In this document: positions 1 through 7,524 of the stretch, in pieces
How positions within the stretch are numbered: the stretch's first letter is position 1
Layout of the letters: every line of letters begins with the position of its first letter
Origin: an uncultured Eubacteriales bacterium
Lineage (GTDB): Bacteria > Bacillota > Clostridia > Lachnospirales > Lachnospiraceae
Direction of reading: 5' to 3'
Length of the DNA stretch: 15,948 nucleotides
Assembly: GCA_900313775.1 (NCBI GenBank)
Contig: OMSP01000056.1
Location: 1-15,948 of the forward strand
Translations under genes and position numbers: made by a program
Notes under the pieces: model-generated
Seen by the model: only the letters and a program-made list of their open reading frames with translations
Databases searched by the model: none
Told to the model about the DNA's origin: nothing

Positions 1-482
1 CGGATCGAAGGAATGACACAATAGGTACAGTGCTTGTCGCATCCCTCAGCTATTTTAAGGTAAGCATAATGGCTGGGTGTTGTGATAGCAAAACAGTCAG
101 ATTGACCAGATCGCTCATTTTCCGGACTGTCGATCTTGAGACTTTCAATGATCTCACATGCCTGTGAAATGGACCTGGTGTCGATCAGCGCGTCCACTTC
201 AGGAATTGCTTCAGCGATCTCTTCACGGTATCGCTGAGCCATGCAGCCCGCCATTACTACTGCCCGGAGACGTCCCGCATCCTTTTCCCGTGCCATCTCA
301 AGAACAGCTCCGATGCTCTCCTCCTTCGCTGATTCTATAAAACAGCAGGTGTTGACGACCGCGATATCTGCCTGACTGACATCATTGACCAGAATATGCC
401 CCTTGGATCGGAACATCTCTATCATATTCTGTGAGTCGACAAGATTCTTGTCGCAACCGAGAGATATCAGATAGATGTTCAT
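1..482 (-). CDS. rimO: Ribosomal protein S12 methylthiotransferase RimO, N-terminal part (cut by window edge)
   Basis: Reading the minus strand from the ATG at 482 gives 160 open codons that run off the left edge, so only the N-terminal third or so is present. RimO is a radical SAM enzyme that adds a methylthio group to an aspartate of ribosomal protein S12. The N-terminal UPF0004 domain shows its three cluster cysteines at residues 10 (LGCDKNLVDSQ), 46 (NTCCFIESA) and 80 (GCMAQRY). The radical SAM triad CxxxCxxC follows at 148, 152 and 155 (GCDKHCTYCVIPSI). The LGCxKNLVDS and CVIPSI contexts fit RimO better than the tRNA enzyme MiaB. The start overlaps the rpoZ stop in an ATGA arrangement, so its translation is probably coupled to rpoZ. 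Confidence 0.93.
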   Translation of the reverse strand, partial: MNIYLISLGCDKNLVDSQNMIEMFRSKGHILVNDVSQADIAVVNTCCFIESAKEESIGAVLEMAREKDAGRLRAVVMAGCMAQRYREEIAEAIPEVDALIDTRSISQACEIIESLKIDSPENERSGQSDCFAITTPSHYAYLKIAEGCDKHCTYCVIPSI

Positions 483-715
483 GTCTCGCTTTTGACTATC
501 TTCATATTGCCCTCCTCGATCTCTTCAACAGCGACCGACAGGGGCTTATCTCCTTCATTGAAGTCAACTGAAGCGGGACTTCCGTCAACCAGCTCTCTGG
601 CACGCTTAGCCGTCGCCATCACGATGGCGTATCGGCTGTTGACCACCTGAGTGTCCTGTTCCTCGGACTCTTTGTTGATCAGATCCATAAGTTCTGAATA
701 CGAAGGATGCATCAT
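479..715 (-). CDS. rpoZ: RNA polymerase omega subunit
   Basis: A 78-residue protein starting MMHPSYSELMDLI, with the omega core VVNSRYAIVMATAKRAREL at about residues 25-43. Omega helps fold and hold the beta-prime subunit in the RNA polymerase core. The length is normal for Firmicute omega. A short acidic and hydrophobic tail follows the core. The start codon at 715 overlaps the gmk stop by 4 nt (ATGA), and its own stop overlaps the rimO start the same way, so gmk-rpoZ-rimO is probably one translationally coupled unit. Two ATG codons lie in tandem at the start. I chose the first because it forms the ATGA junction. Confidence 0.96.
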   Translation of the reverse strand: MMHPSYSELMDLINKESEEQDTQVVNSRYAIVMATAKRARELVDGSPASVDFNEGDKPLSVAVEEIEEGNMKIVKSET

Positions 716-1344
716 AGTTCTTCACCTCTTTCCGCTAACTCAGCGCGGATCGCGCTGATAAATTCCTTGTTATGAGAGGGGCTCATGCGCGCCGCCTCCA
801 CAGCACAGTGTATCTGCCGCACCCCGGATTCCGGGTCATATGCAACGACCAGTGCATCGTAACCGCTGATCAGTTCAGCTTCCTCGTACGCACGCTGAAT
901 CCGTTTTTTGATCTGCTCGTCAGTCTCGCTCCCGCGCTTGTGAAGCCGGCGCACCAGTTCATCTGCATCGGGAGTCGTCACAAACAGCAGCAGAGCCTCG
1001 GGAAACTGCTCTTTTACCTGCAGTGCGCCCTGTACTTCTATCTCCAGGATCACGTCTTTTCCTGCCGCAAGCTGTTGTTCAACAAACTCTCTTGGCGTTC
1101 CGTAGTAATTCCCGACATAGCAGGCGTGTTCGAGCAGTTCATCGCGCTCGATCATATCCAGAAATTCCTGCTCAGTCTTATAGAAATAGTGCACGCCCTC
1201 CTGTTCTCCCGGACGCGGTTTGCGCGTCGTCGCCGAGACAGACAGAGCATATTGATCGTATTTCTCCAAAAGAAGACTGACCAGTGTTCCCTTACCGGCT
1301 CCTGAAAAACCTGATATAACTGCCAGTATACCTCTGCGTTTCAT
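712..1344 (-). CDS. gmk: Guanylate kinase
   Basis: A 210-residue guanylate kinase, the cytosolic enzyme that phosphorylates GMP to GDP with ATP. The P-loop GFSGAGKGT is at residues 12-20. The GMP-binding segment follows (SATTRKPRPGEQEGVHYFY, about 37-55), then EIEVQGALQVKE in the middle and the lid-type arginine region RLHKRGSETDEQIKKR. Length and domain order are normal. The start has a GGAGG box 4 nt upstream and lies 12 nt after the yicC stop. In Bacillus and many Clostridia a remA (DUF370) gene sits between yicC and gmk. There is no room for it here. The stop overlaps rpoZ by 4 nt. Confidence 0.97.
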   Translation of the reverse strand: MKRRGILAVISGFSGAGKGTLVSLLLEKYDQYALSVSATTRKPRPGEQEGVHYFYKTEQEFLDMIERDELLEHACYVGNYYGTPREFVEQQLAAGKDVILEIEVQGALQVKEQFPEALLLFVTTPDADELVRRLHKRGSETDEQIKKRIQRAYEEAELISGYDALVVAYDPESGVRQIHCAVEAARMSPSHNKEFISAIRAELAERGEEL

Positions 1345-1356
1345 AGATCCTCCGTG

Positions 1357-2232
1357 CTATTCGATATTCTGTATCTGTTCCCTGATCTTTTCAATGATCG
1401 TCTTGAGCGCGATCGCGTGATCCGCTGTCTCCGCATCGTTGGTCTTGGAAAGGATCGTATTTGATTCACGGTTCATCTCCTGAGCCAGAAAATCCAGCTT
1501 CTTGCCGATCTGCTCATCCATATCCAGCGTCTGATCCATCTGCTCGATATGACTCTGCAGCCGCACGACTTCCTCGTCAGTGCAAAGCTTATCGGAGACA
1601 AGAATCAGCTCGGCAGCGATACGTCCCTCATCAACCTTGCCGTCTTCGATCAATGTGTGGAGTTTGTCTGTCAGCTTCTGTTCATATTCCTGCATCACAA
1701 CAGGATAACGCTCTCTGACCGCATCCACATGCAATGTAAGCTCCTGCAGCTTGTCTTTGAGGTCCCGTCTCAGATACTCACCTTCTTCGCTCCTGGCGCG
1801 CAGGAAAGCCTCGAGAGCCGCATTGAGCGCTTCCTCTACCACAGGCCAGTATGACTCTGCGTCCACCGGTTCCTCTTCCATCGAAAACACATGAGGATAT
1901 CGTGAGATCTGATAAGCGTTGACCTGATTGCTCAGATCATAAGTGTCGGCCAGTGAACGGAGATGTTTAAGATATTGGCCTGCCAGCTGCTCATCGTAGC
2001 ATAGAGTTGCCGTAGCGTTGTCCTCATTCTTCCAGGAGAGATAGACGTCCACTTTGCCGCGTCCCAGTCTGTCCTTGAGCTTGCGGCGGATAAGATTCTC
2101 GAGTGCCGCAAGCTGTCCCGGCATATGGACACCTATGTCCAGGTACCGGTGATTAACGCTCTTGATATCGATTTGAAAATGGCTGCCGAGTCCTTCAGCC
2201 TCTCCGCGGCCGTATCCTGTCATACTGTGCAT
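1357..2232 (-). CDS. YicC/YloC family endoribonuclease
   Basis: A 291-residue YicC-family protein. Visible hallmarks are the N-terminal MTGYGRG motif at residues 4-10, the SVNHRYLDI segment near 25-33, and the C-terminal DUF1732 signature LDFLAQEMNRESNTILSKT followed by a helical end. E. coli YicC and B. subtilis YloC are described as endoribonucleases. Activity here is inferred from the family. The middle is rich in charged helices, as is usual for the family. AGGAG lies 5-6 nt before the ATG at 2232. It follows the 37-codon gene by 28 nt and precedes gmk by 12 nt, the classic Firmicute neighbourhood of this family. Confidence 0.93.
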   Translation of the reverse strand: MHSMTGYGRGEAEGLGSHFQIDIKSVNHRYLDIGVHMPGQLAALENLIRRKLKDRLGRGKVDVYLSWKNEDNATATLCYDEQLAGQYLKHLRSLADTYDLSNQVNAYQISRYPHVFSMEEEPVDAESYWPVVEEALNAALEAFLRARSEEGEYLRRDLKDKLQELTLHVDAVRERYPVVMQEYEQKLTDKLHTLIEDGKVDEGRIAAELILVSDKLCTDEEVVRLQSHIEQMDQTLDMDEQIGKKLDFLAQEMNRESNTILSKTNDAETADHAIALKTIIEKIREQIQNIE

Positions 2233-2260
2233 GATAGTCTCCTGTGATCCTTCTCACCTT

Positions 2261-2374
2261 TCAGAAAGGCAGCGCATTCGACGGCAGCATCGTCAGCACC
2301 ATCGCGATCAGAAGGATAGCCGCCAACACGCCGAAAACGATTCTCTGGGTCTTCTTGTTTCTAAACAGATTCAT
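2261..2374 (-). CDS. Small single-span membrane protein, 37 aa
   Basis: A 37-codon frame from the ATG at 2374 to a TGA at 2261-2263. The protein starts with a basic stretch (MNLFRNKKTQRIV, five Lys/Arg). A hydrophobic segment of about 18 residues follows (GVLAAILLIAMVLTM, residues 15-29) and then a short polar tail ending ALPF. This predicts one membrane span with the N-terminus inside. The start lies 8 nt after the leuS stop, with a modest AGTGAGA ribosome-binding site, and yicC begins 28 nt after its stop, so it sits neatly in the operon. The layout recalls Prli42 (stressosome-associated miniprotein) and DUF4044-type Firmicute miniproteins, but I cannot confirm homology from this alone. Function is unknown. 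Confidence 0.68.
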   Translation of the reverse strand: MNLFRNKKTQRIVFGVLAAILLIAMVLTMLPSNALPF

Positions 2375-2382
2375 CACAATTC

Positions 2383-4812
2383 TCACTTTCTGACGACAAA
2401 GTTAACGATCTTGCCGGGCACATAGATCTCTTTGATCAATTCTCCTTCAAGCTTTCTGCCGAGCGTTTCCCTGCCTTTTTCCAGTATCTCGTCTTTGTCT
2501 GCGTCAGCCGCGATCTTGAGCAGGCCCTTAGTCTTGCCGTTGACCTGAAGCGGGATCGTAATGACCTTCTCTTCCATTGCCTCCTCATCGTAAGCCGGCC
2601 AGGACTGGGCAAACACAGTATCAGTGCCGCCAAGGCGTTCCCACATCTCCTCAGCCATATGCGGCGCAAAAGGCGCAAGTACTACAGCGTACTGCCGGAG
2701 AGTCTCCCGGTCCACACCACCGTGCTCACGAGCCAGTGCAGCGAGCTCGTTCGTGTATTCCATGAATCCTGAGATGACGGTGTTGAGACTGAATGCCTCG
2801 AGTCTGTTTGTAACAGCATGGATCAGCTTGTTGCGCGTGCGCACCATATCGTCGGTCGCCTCGACCGGATCGCCTTTTGTACTGTCGAGGAGAAGATTCC
2901 ACAGTTTCCCGAGATAGCGCCGGACGCCGTCTATACCCCGGTCATCCCATTCCGCATCCAGCTGCGGCGGTCCTACGAAAAGCTCATACATGCGCAGAGC
3001 GTCGCAGCCGTAGTCGCGGACAAGATCGTCCGGAGAAATTACATTGCCCTTGGATTTGCTCATCTTGACACCGTTTTTGCCTGTTATCATTCCCTGGTTG
3101 AACAGTTTGATGAACGGTTCCTCGAAGCCTACCACGCCAATATCGTAGAGGAATTTGGTGTAGAACCTCGCGTATAGCAGATGCAGTACAGCATGCTCTA
3201 CACCGCCTATATACATGTCGACCGGCAGGTATTTATCCGCTTTCTGTCTGGAGACCAGTTCGGTGTCATTGTGATTATCCACGTAGCGAAGGAAATACCA
3301 GGACGATCCGGCCCACTGGGGCATAGTATTGGTCTCCCTCTTAGCCGGAGCGCCGCATACCGGACAGGTCGTGTTGACCCAGTCGTCAATAGCCGCGAGC
3401 GGCGACTCGCCTGTGCCGGTCGGTTCGTAGGACTCGACTTCCGGAAGTCTCAACGGCAGATCCTCCTCAGGTACCGCTACATTACCGCAATGAGGGCAGT
3501 GAATGATCGGGATCGGTTCTCCCCAATAGCGCTGTCTAGAGAACACCCAGTCACGCAGCTTAAAGTTGACTGTTGCCTTTCCGATACCCATCTTTTCAAT
3601 GATATGTGGCGCCTCTTCCTTGAGTTCCTCTGAGCGTTTACCGTTCCAGTCTCCGGAATTGATCATCACTCCGCTGGCATCTGTATAAGCCTCTGTGAGT
3701 TCTTCGACATGGTCGGGATCCTTTGCAATGACCTGAATGATCGGGAGATCAAACTTCTTTGCAAATTCAAAGTCACGATCATCGTGCGCGGGAACACACA
3801 TGATGGCGCCGGTGCCGTAATCTGCCAGCACATAATCGGACAGCCAGATCGGAATCTTCTCATCGGAAAGCGGATTGACCGCATATGAGCCGGTGAAGAC
3901 ACCTGTCTTGTCTTTGTCCTGCAAACGATCAACATTGGATCGCATCGAGGATGCCTTGATATAGGCCTCTACAGCCTCTCTCTGCTCTTCTGTGGCCAGA
4001 GACTGAGCCAGCTCATGCTCCGGTGAAAGCACCATAAATGTCGCGCCGTAAAGAGTATCGGGACGCGTCGTATAGACGAGGATCTTCTCATCTCTGCCGT
4101 CGATCGGAAAATTGACTTCCGCGCCGTAACTCTTGCCTATCCAGTCAGTCTGCATCTTGATGACTTTTTCAGGCCAATCGAGCTTTTGCAGGTCATTCAG
4201 GAGACGGTCAGCATAGGCTGTGATCTTCAGCATCCACTGCCGCAGATTCTTTTTGGTCACTTCGGTTCCGCAGCGCTCACATTTACCGTCCACTACCTCT
4301 TCGTTTGCCAGTCCGGTCTTACATGACGGACACCAGTTGATCGGGAACTCCTTCTCATAAGCCAGTCCCTTTTTAAACATTTCAGCAAAGATCCACTGTG
4401 TCCACTTGTAATAATCCGGATCTGTCGTATTGACTTCCATATCCCAGTCGTAGACAGCGGCTATCTGCTTGATCTGTTTCTTGATGTTGCGGATATTCTC
4501 CTCTGTAGAGATCGCCGGATGGATCCCCATCTTGATCGCATAGTTCTCAGCGGGGAGACCGAAGGCGTCCCATCCCATCGGATGGATCACATGATATCCC
4601 TGCAGGATCTTGTATCGGCTCCACACATCCGAGATCACATAACCGCGCCAGTGACCCACATGCAGACCGTTGCCGCTCGGATAGGGGAACATGTCAAGGC
4701 AGTAGTATTTCTTGCGTTCTTTTCCGTTTTCGTCCGTCTTGGAATTGACAGGAACGCTCTCCCAGCGCTCACGCCATTTCTGTTCTACTGCCACATGATT
4801 GTATGCTGCCAT
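2383..4812 (-). CDS. leuS: Leucyl-tRNA synthetase
   Basis: An 809-residue class I synthetase charging tRNA-Leu, normal in length for bacterial LeuRS. The HIGH-type motif is HVGH at 51-54 after MFPYPSG. Zinc-type cysteine pairs are CPSC at 161-164, CERC at 178-181, CPHC at 439-442 and CPVC at 483-486. The editing domain carries TTRPDTLYGATFM near 248-260 and GTGAIMCVPAHDDRDFEFA near 333-351, so hydrolytic proofreading should be intact. KMSKS is at 583-587. A tRNA-binding C-terminal domain ends FVVRK. The start has AAGGAG about 7 nt upstream. The 86-nt leader is too short for a T-box and shows no T-box motif, but it contains a strong palindrome. Confidence 0.98.
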   Translation of the reverse strand: MAAYNHVAVEQKWRERWESVPVNSKTDENGKERKKYYCLDMFPYPSGNGLHVGHWRGYVISDVWSRYKILQGYHVIHPMGWDAFGLPAENYAIKMGIHPAISTEENIRNIKKQIKQIAAVYDWDMEVNTTDPDYYKWTQWIFAEMFKKGLAYEKEFPINWCPSCKTGLANEEVVDGKCERCGTEVTKKNLRQWMLKITAYADRLLNDLQKLDWPEKVIKMQTDWIGKSYGAEVNFPIDGRDEKILVYTTRPDTLYGATFMVLSPEHELAQSLATEEQREAVEAYIKASSMRSNVDRLQDKDKTGVFTGSYAVNPLSDEKIPIWLSDYVLADYGTGAIMCVPAHDDRDFEFAKKFDLPIIQVIAKDPDHVEELTEAYTDASGVMINSGDWNGKRSEELKEEAPHIIEKMGIGKATVNFKLRDWVFSRQRYWGEPIPIIHCPHCGNVAVPEEDLPLRLPEVESYEPTGTGESPLAAIDDWVNTTCPVCGAPAKRETNTMPQWAGSSWYFLRYVDNHNDTELVSRQKADKYLPVDMYIGGVEHAVLHLLYARFYTKFLYDIGVVGFEEPFIKLFNQGMITGKNGVKMSKSKGNVISPDDLVRDYGCDALRMYELFVGPPQLDAEWDDRGIDGVRRYLGKLWNLLLDSTKGDPVEATDDMVRTRNKLIHAVTNRLEAFSLNTVISGFMEYTNELAALAREHGGVDRETLRQYAVVLAPFAPHMAEEMWERLGGTDTVFAQSWPAYDEEAMEEKVITIPLQVNGKTKGLLKIAADADKDEILEKGRETLGRKLEGELIKEIYVPGKIVNFVVRK

Positions 4813-4837
4813 AATGTTTCTCCTTTGACCGTAAAGC

Positions 4838-4869
4838 GAGTAGGAGGAGGCTTAAGCCTCTCCCTACTC
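4838..4869 (-). promoter_or_regulatory. Palindromic hairpin in the leuS leader
   Basis: A 32-nt inverted repeat with arms of 16 nt. On the minus strand the outer arms are GAGTAGG and CCTACTC and the centre is AGGCTTAAGCCT. All positions pair except one A-C mismatch, plus one G-U wobble. It lies 25 nt before the leuS start, just upstream of the ribosome-binding site. No run of T follows on either strand, so it is not an ordinary intrinsic terminator. It could be an RNA processing or stability element or a protein-binding palindrome. Which one is unknown. Confidence 0.55.
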
Positions 4870-4898
4870 GGCTAGTCTCTTACAAATTGTCCTTCGAA

Positions 4899-5321
4899 TC
4901 AATCAAGGATCTTGATCTCTTCGCTCTCATATTTCGCCATGTCTTCCGGTTTGGCGCTCAGACTGATATAAAACTCTATATTGCAGTTCTTGGATGTTCT
5001 GACCAGACGGTCAAGGAAACCGCCAATCTCACTTACATCCACCTTGATAAGACGATAGATACCGTCGATAAAAACTGCTTCTATATCGTGATTGGCCGCG
5101 GACATCCCCAGGATAAACGCAACAAGCTCGTTCTCGTTGCGAACGGTCGTATAGTCATCCATACATACGACACGAAGATCAAATGAAAAATCACTTGTAT
5201 TGTGATGTGTCTTCTTGATGAAAGCCACATTACCGTTGTACATACTTACGGCCTCATTGGCCAGTTCCGTCATCTTCTGTGTCTTCCCGCTCCCCTGAGG
5301 AGCCGCTAATATATTGACCAT
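4899..5321 (-). CDS. Small P-loop NTPase-like protein of unknown function
   Basis: A 140-residue protein with a Walker A motif at the extreme N-terminus (AAPQGSGKT, residues 6-14) and a likely Walker B strand EAVFIDGIY at 81-89 with D86. A later strand, IEFYISLSAKPEDM (about 115-128), resembles the last core strand of RecA-like or thymidine-kinase-like folds. I see no membrane span, signal or DNA-binding motif. Related proteins occur in Lachnospiraceae and are sometimes loosely labelled PilT-like. That label is not supported by anything visible here. AGGAGG lies 8 nt before the start. It follows the EF-G-like gene by 34 nt, so the two are probably co-transcribed. ATP binding is likely; the job is unknown. 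Confidence 0.8.
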   Translation of the reverse strand: MVNILAAPQGSGKTQKMTELANEAVSMYNGNVAFIKKTHHNTSDFSFDLRVVCMDDYTTVRNENELVAFILGMSAANHDIEAVFIDGIYRLIKVDVSEIGGFLDRLVRTSKNCNIEFYISLSAKPEDMAKYESEEIKILD

Positions 5322-5355
5322 TTGCTATGCCTCCTGTATATTGAGATATCCTGTC

Positions 5356-7428
5356 TTATTCCTCTTCCCTCGCCTTGATCTCAGCCTCCTGCACTTCAGC
5401 CGGAGCCTGCTCGTAACGCGCGAACTCATAGGAGTAATCGCCGCGTCCGCCGGTCATGGACCTAAGTGTCGTGCAGTAATCAAACACACCGCTCATAGGC
5501 ACATCCGCCTCAACTTCCTGCTTGCCGTGACCGATCGGATTCATGCCGAGTACACGACCGCGGCGTTTATTGAGATCGCCCATGACATCACCGGTATATG
5601 AATCCGGCACGACGACTTTGATATTGACGATCGGCTCAAGCAGCACGGGCTTCGCCTCGAGGACACCCTGCTTGAAAGCCTGAGTCGTGGCCGTCTTAAA
5701 TGCCATTTCAGAAGAATCGACCGGGTGGTAGGAGCCGTCATAGAGTGTCGCCTTGACGCCTACGACCGGATAACCTGCAAGCGGTCCTGCAAGGACAGAA
5801 TCGTTCAATCCCTTTTCCACAGCCGGGAAGTAATTCTTCGGAACAGTACCGCCGACTACGCACTCCTCAAAGACATAGGGAGTCTCGAGATCTCCTGAAG
5901 GCTCGAAACGCATCTTGACATGACCGTACTGGCCGTGACCGCCTGTCTGCTTCTTATACTTGGAATCCACGTCAGAATTGCCGCGGATCGTTTCGCGGTA
6001 CGCGATCTTCGGTGTCTCCAGTGCGACCTCCGCCTTATAGCGGTCCTTGATCTTGCTGATGGTGACATCGATATGCTGATCATCTATACCGTATACCAGA
6101 GCCTGGCTGTTTTCTGAGTCGATAACTGTCTTGAGCGTCATATCCTCCTGCATCAGTTTGGTAAATGCCTGAGAGACTTTATCGTCGTCGCCTTTCTTGA
6201 CGACCACATAGCGCTGATATGTATAGGGCTTGGAGAAGTCAGGCGAAGCAAAGACGATGGGTGATGCCTTCGTGGAAAGCGTATCTCCGGTCTTTGTGGA
6301 GTTGAGCTTGCCGGCTGCACCGATATCGCCTGCGTGCAGTTCCTCGACCTCTTCCGGCTTATTTCCCTTCATGACATAGATCTTTCCGGGCTTCTCCTCC
6401 TCGCCGGCGTTTGCATTGTAGAGAACATCGGAACCCTTGATGACACCGGACATCACCTTGAAAAAGCTGTACCGACCGATGAAAGGATCGACCATTGTCT
6501 TAAAGACATAGGCGCTCTTGTCCTTGCCGTCGTCATAGTCAGCCTCGAAGACTTCATCAGAACCGCTCTTGGTGCCGGCGCATTTCAGCTCCTTGGGGCT
6601 CGGAACCAGACGTACGATATCAGACATCAGGCTGGTCACATTCTGACCGGTAAGAGCAGATCCCATGCCGACCGGTACGATACTTCCGTCAGCTACGTTG
6701 GCCCGAAGCGCCGTATGGATCTCTTCAGGTGTAAAAGTGTCTCCTTCAAAATAGCGGTCCATGAGCTCCTCACTGGTCTCGGCAACCGCCTCAAGCAGTG
6801 TTTCACGGTATCCTTCTAGATATTCATTCGCATAATCGGGGATCTCGCATTCTTCCCATTCTACTCCGTGCGTGAACTTGCGTCCGGCATTCTTGACGAT
6901 ATTCACATAGCCTGTCATCTTGCCTTCTTCACGCAGCGGCATATATAAAGGAGCGATCATCTTTCCGAATTTCTCTGTCAGCTCTTCGATTACTTTCTGA
7001 TAGCTGACATCATCCACATCAAGTCCGGAGACAAAGATCATGCGGGGAAGATTGAATTTGTCGCAGATCTCCCACGCTCTCTCGGTACCGACTTCGATGC
7101 CGCTCTTTCCGGAGATCACGATGACAGCTGCATCCGCTGCACTGGCAGCTTCCTCGGCTTCGCCTACAAACCCGAAGAAACCGGGGGTGTCAAGCACATT
7201 TATCTTTGTCTTTTCCCATTCGATGGGGTAGGTCGTCATACTGATGGAGAAACCGCGTTTTTGTTCCTCTTTATCAAAATCACTGATCGTATTGTGATCT
7301 TCCGTCTTTCCCATGCGGTTGATGGCACCGGATGCGAAGGCCATGGCCTCCAGCAGCGTACTCTTGCCACAACCGCCGTGACCCAGTAAGACAACGTTGC
7401 GAACTTCGTCTGTTTTATATACTTTCAT
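5356..7428 (-). CDS. Elongation factor G-like GTPase (EF-G paralog, FusA2 type)
   Basis: A 690-residue protein with the EF-G domain order. G1 is GHGGCGKST (16-24), G2-like RGFSIS (58-63) and G3 DTPGFFGF (80-87). The G4 position reads VSGLDVDD (133-140). The C-terminal domain V contains ADVPMSGVF and LRSMTGGRGDYSYEFARY. Canonical EF-G has DTPGHVDF and NKMD; here the catalytic-His position is Phe, and the Asn-Lys of G4 are Ser-Gly. It therefore belongs to the EF-G-like paralogs rather than to the essential translocase. A weak or altered GTPase is inferred. An in-frame ATG 30 nt upstream exists, but the AAAGGAGG box lies between the two ATGs, which favours the start at 7428. A possible promoter lies at 7471-7499. 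Confidence 0.9.
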   Translation of the reverse strand: MKVYKTDEVRNVVLLGHGGCGKSTLLEAMAFASGAINRMGKTEDHNTISDFDKEEQKRGFSISMTTYPIEWEKTKINVLDTPGFFGFVGEAEEAASAADAAVIVISGKSGIEVGTERAWEICDKFNLPRMIFVSGLDVDDVSYQKVIEELTEKFGKMIAPLYMPLREEGKMTGYVNIVKNAGRKFTHGVEWEECEIPDYANEYLEGYRETLLEAVAETSEELMDRYFEGDTFTPEEIHTALRANVADGSIVPVGMGSALTGQNVTSLMSDIVRLVPSPKELKCAGTKSGSDEVFEADYDDGKDKSAYVFKTMVDPFIGRYSFFKVMSGVIKGSDVLYNANAGEEEKPGKIYVMKGNKPEEVEELHAGDIGAAGKLNSTKTGDTLSTKASPIVFASPDFSKPYTYQRYVVVKKGDDDKVSQAFTKLMQEDMTLKTVIDSENSQALVYGIDDQHIDVTISKIKDRYKAEVALETPKIAYRETIRGNSDVDSKYKKQTGGHGQYGHVKMRFEPSGDLETPYVFEECVVGGTVPKNYFPAVEKGLNDSVLAGPLAGYPVVGVKATLYDGSYHPVDSSEMAFKTATTQAFKQGVLEAKPVLLEPIVNIKVVVPDSYTGDVMGDLNKRRGRVLGMNPIGHGKQEVEADVPMSGVFDYCTTLRSMTGGRGDYSYEFARYEQAPAEVQEAEIKAREEE

Positions 7429-7470
7429 AGTATCGGATCCCTCCTTTATGCGGTCCATTATTTACATATT

Positions 7471-7499
7471 ATTGTACAGGAATCACCGGCAATACACAA
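7471..7499 (-). promoter_or_regulatory. Possible promoter for the EF-G-like gene
   Basis: On the minus strand TTGTGT (7499-7494) and TACAAT (7476-7471) are separated by 17 nt, in the 96-nt gap between putP and the EF-G-like gene. The -10 box is good and the -35 box is weak. No terminator is visible after putP, so read-through is also possible. Confidence 0.4.
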
Positions 7500-7524
7500 C
7501 CGACAAAACCCAATTTGATGACTA

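Noticed and set aside
772..1305. A 177-codon plus-strand frame opposite gmk
   Set aside because: It is antisense to a clear guanylate kinase and its translation shows no recognisable motif.
4813..4898. T-box riboswitch before leuS
   Set aside because: The gap is only 86 nt and contains no T-box sequence or terminator/antiterminator pair, only one palindrome.
7429..7458. A 10-codon N-terminal extension of the EF-G-like protein
   Set aside because: The AAAGGAGG ribosome-binding site lies inside this stretch, so it serves the ATG at 7428.
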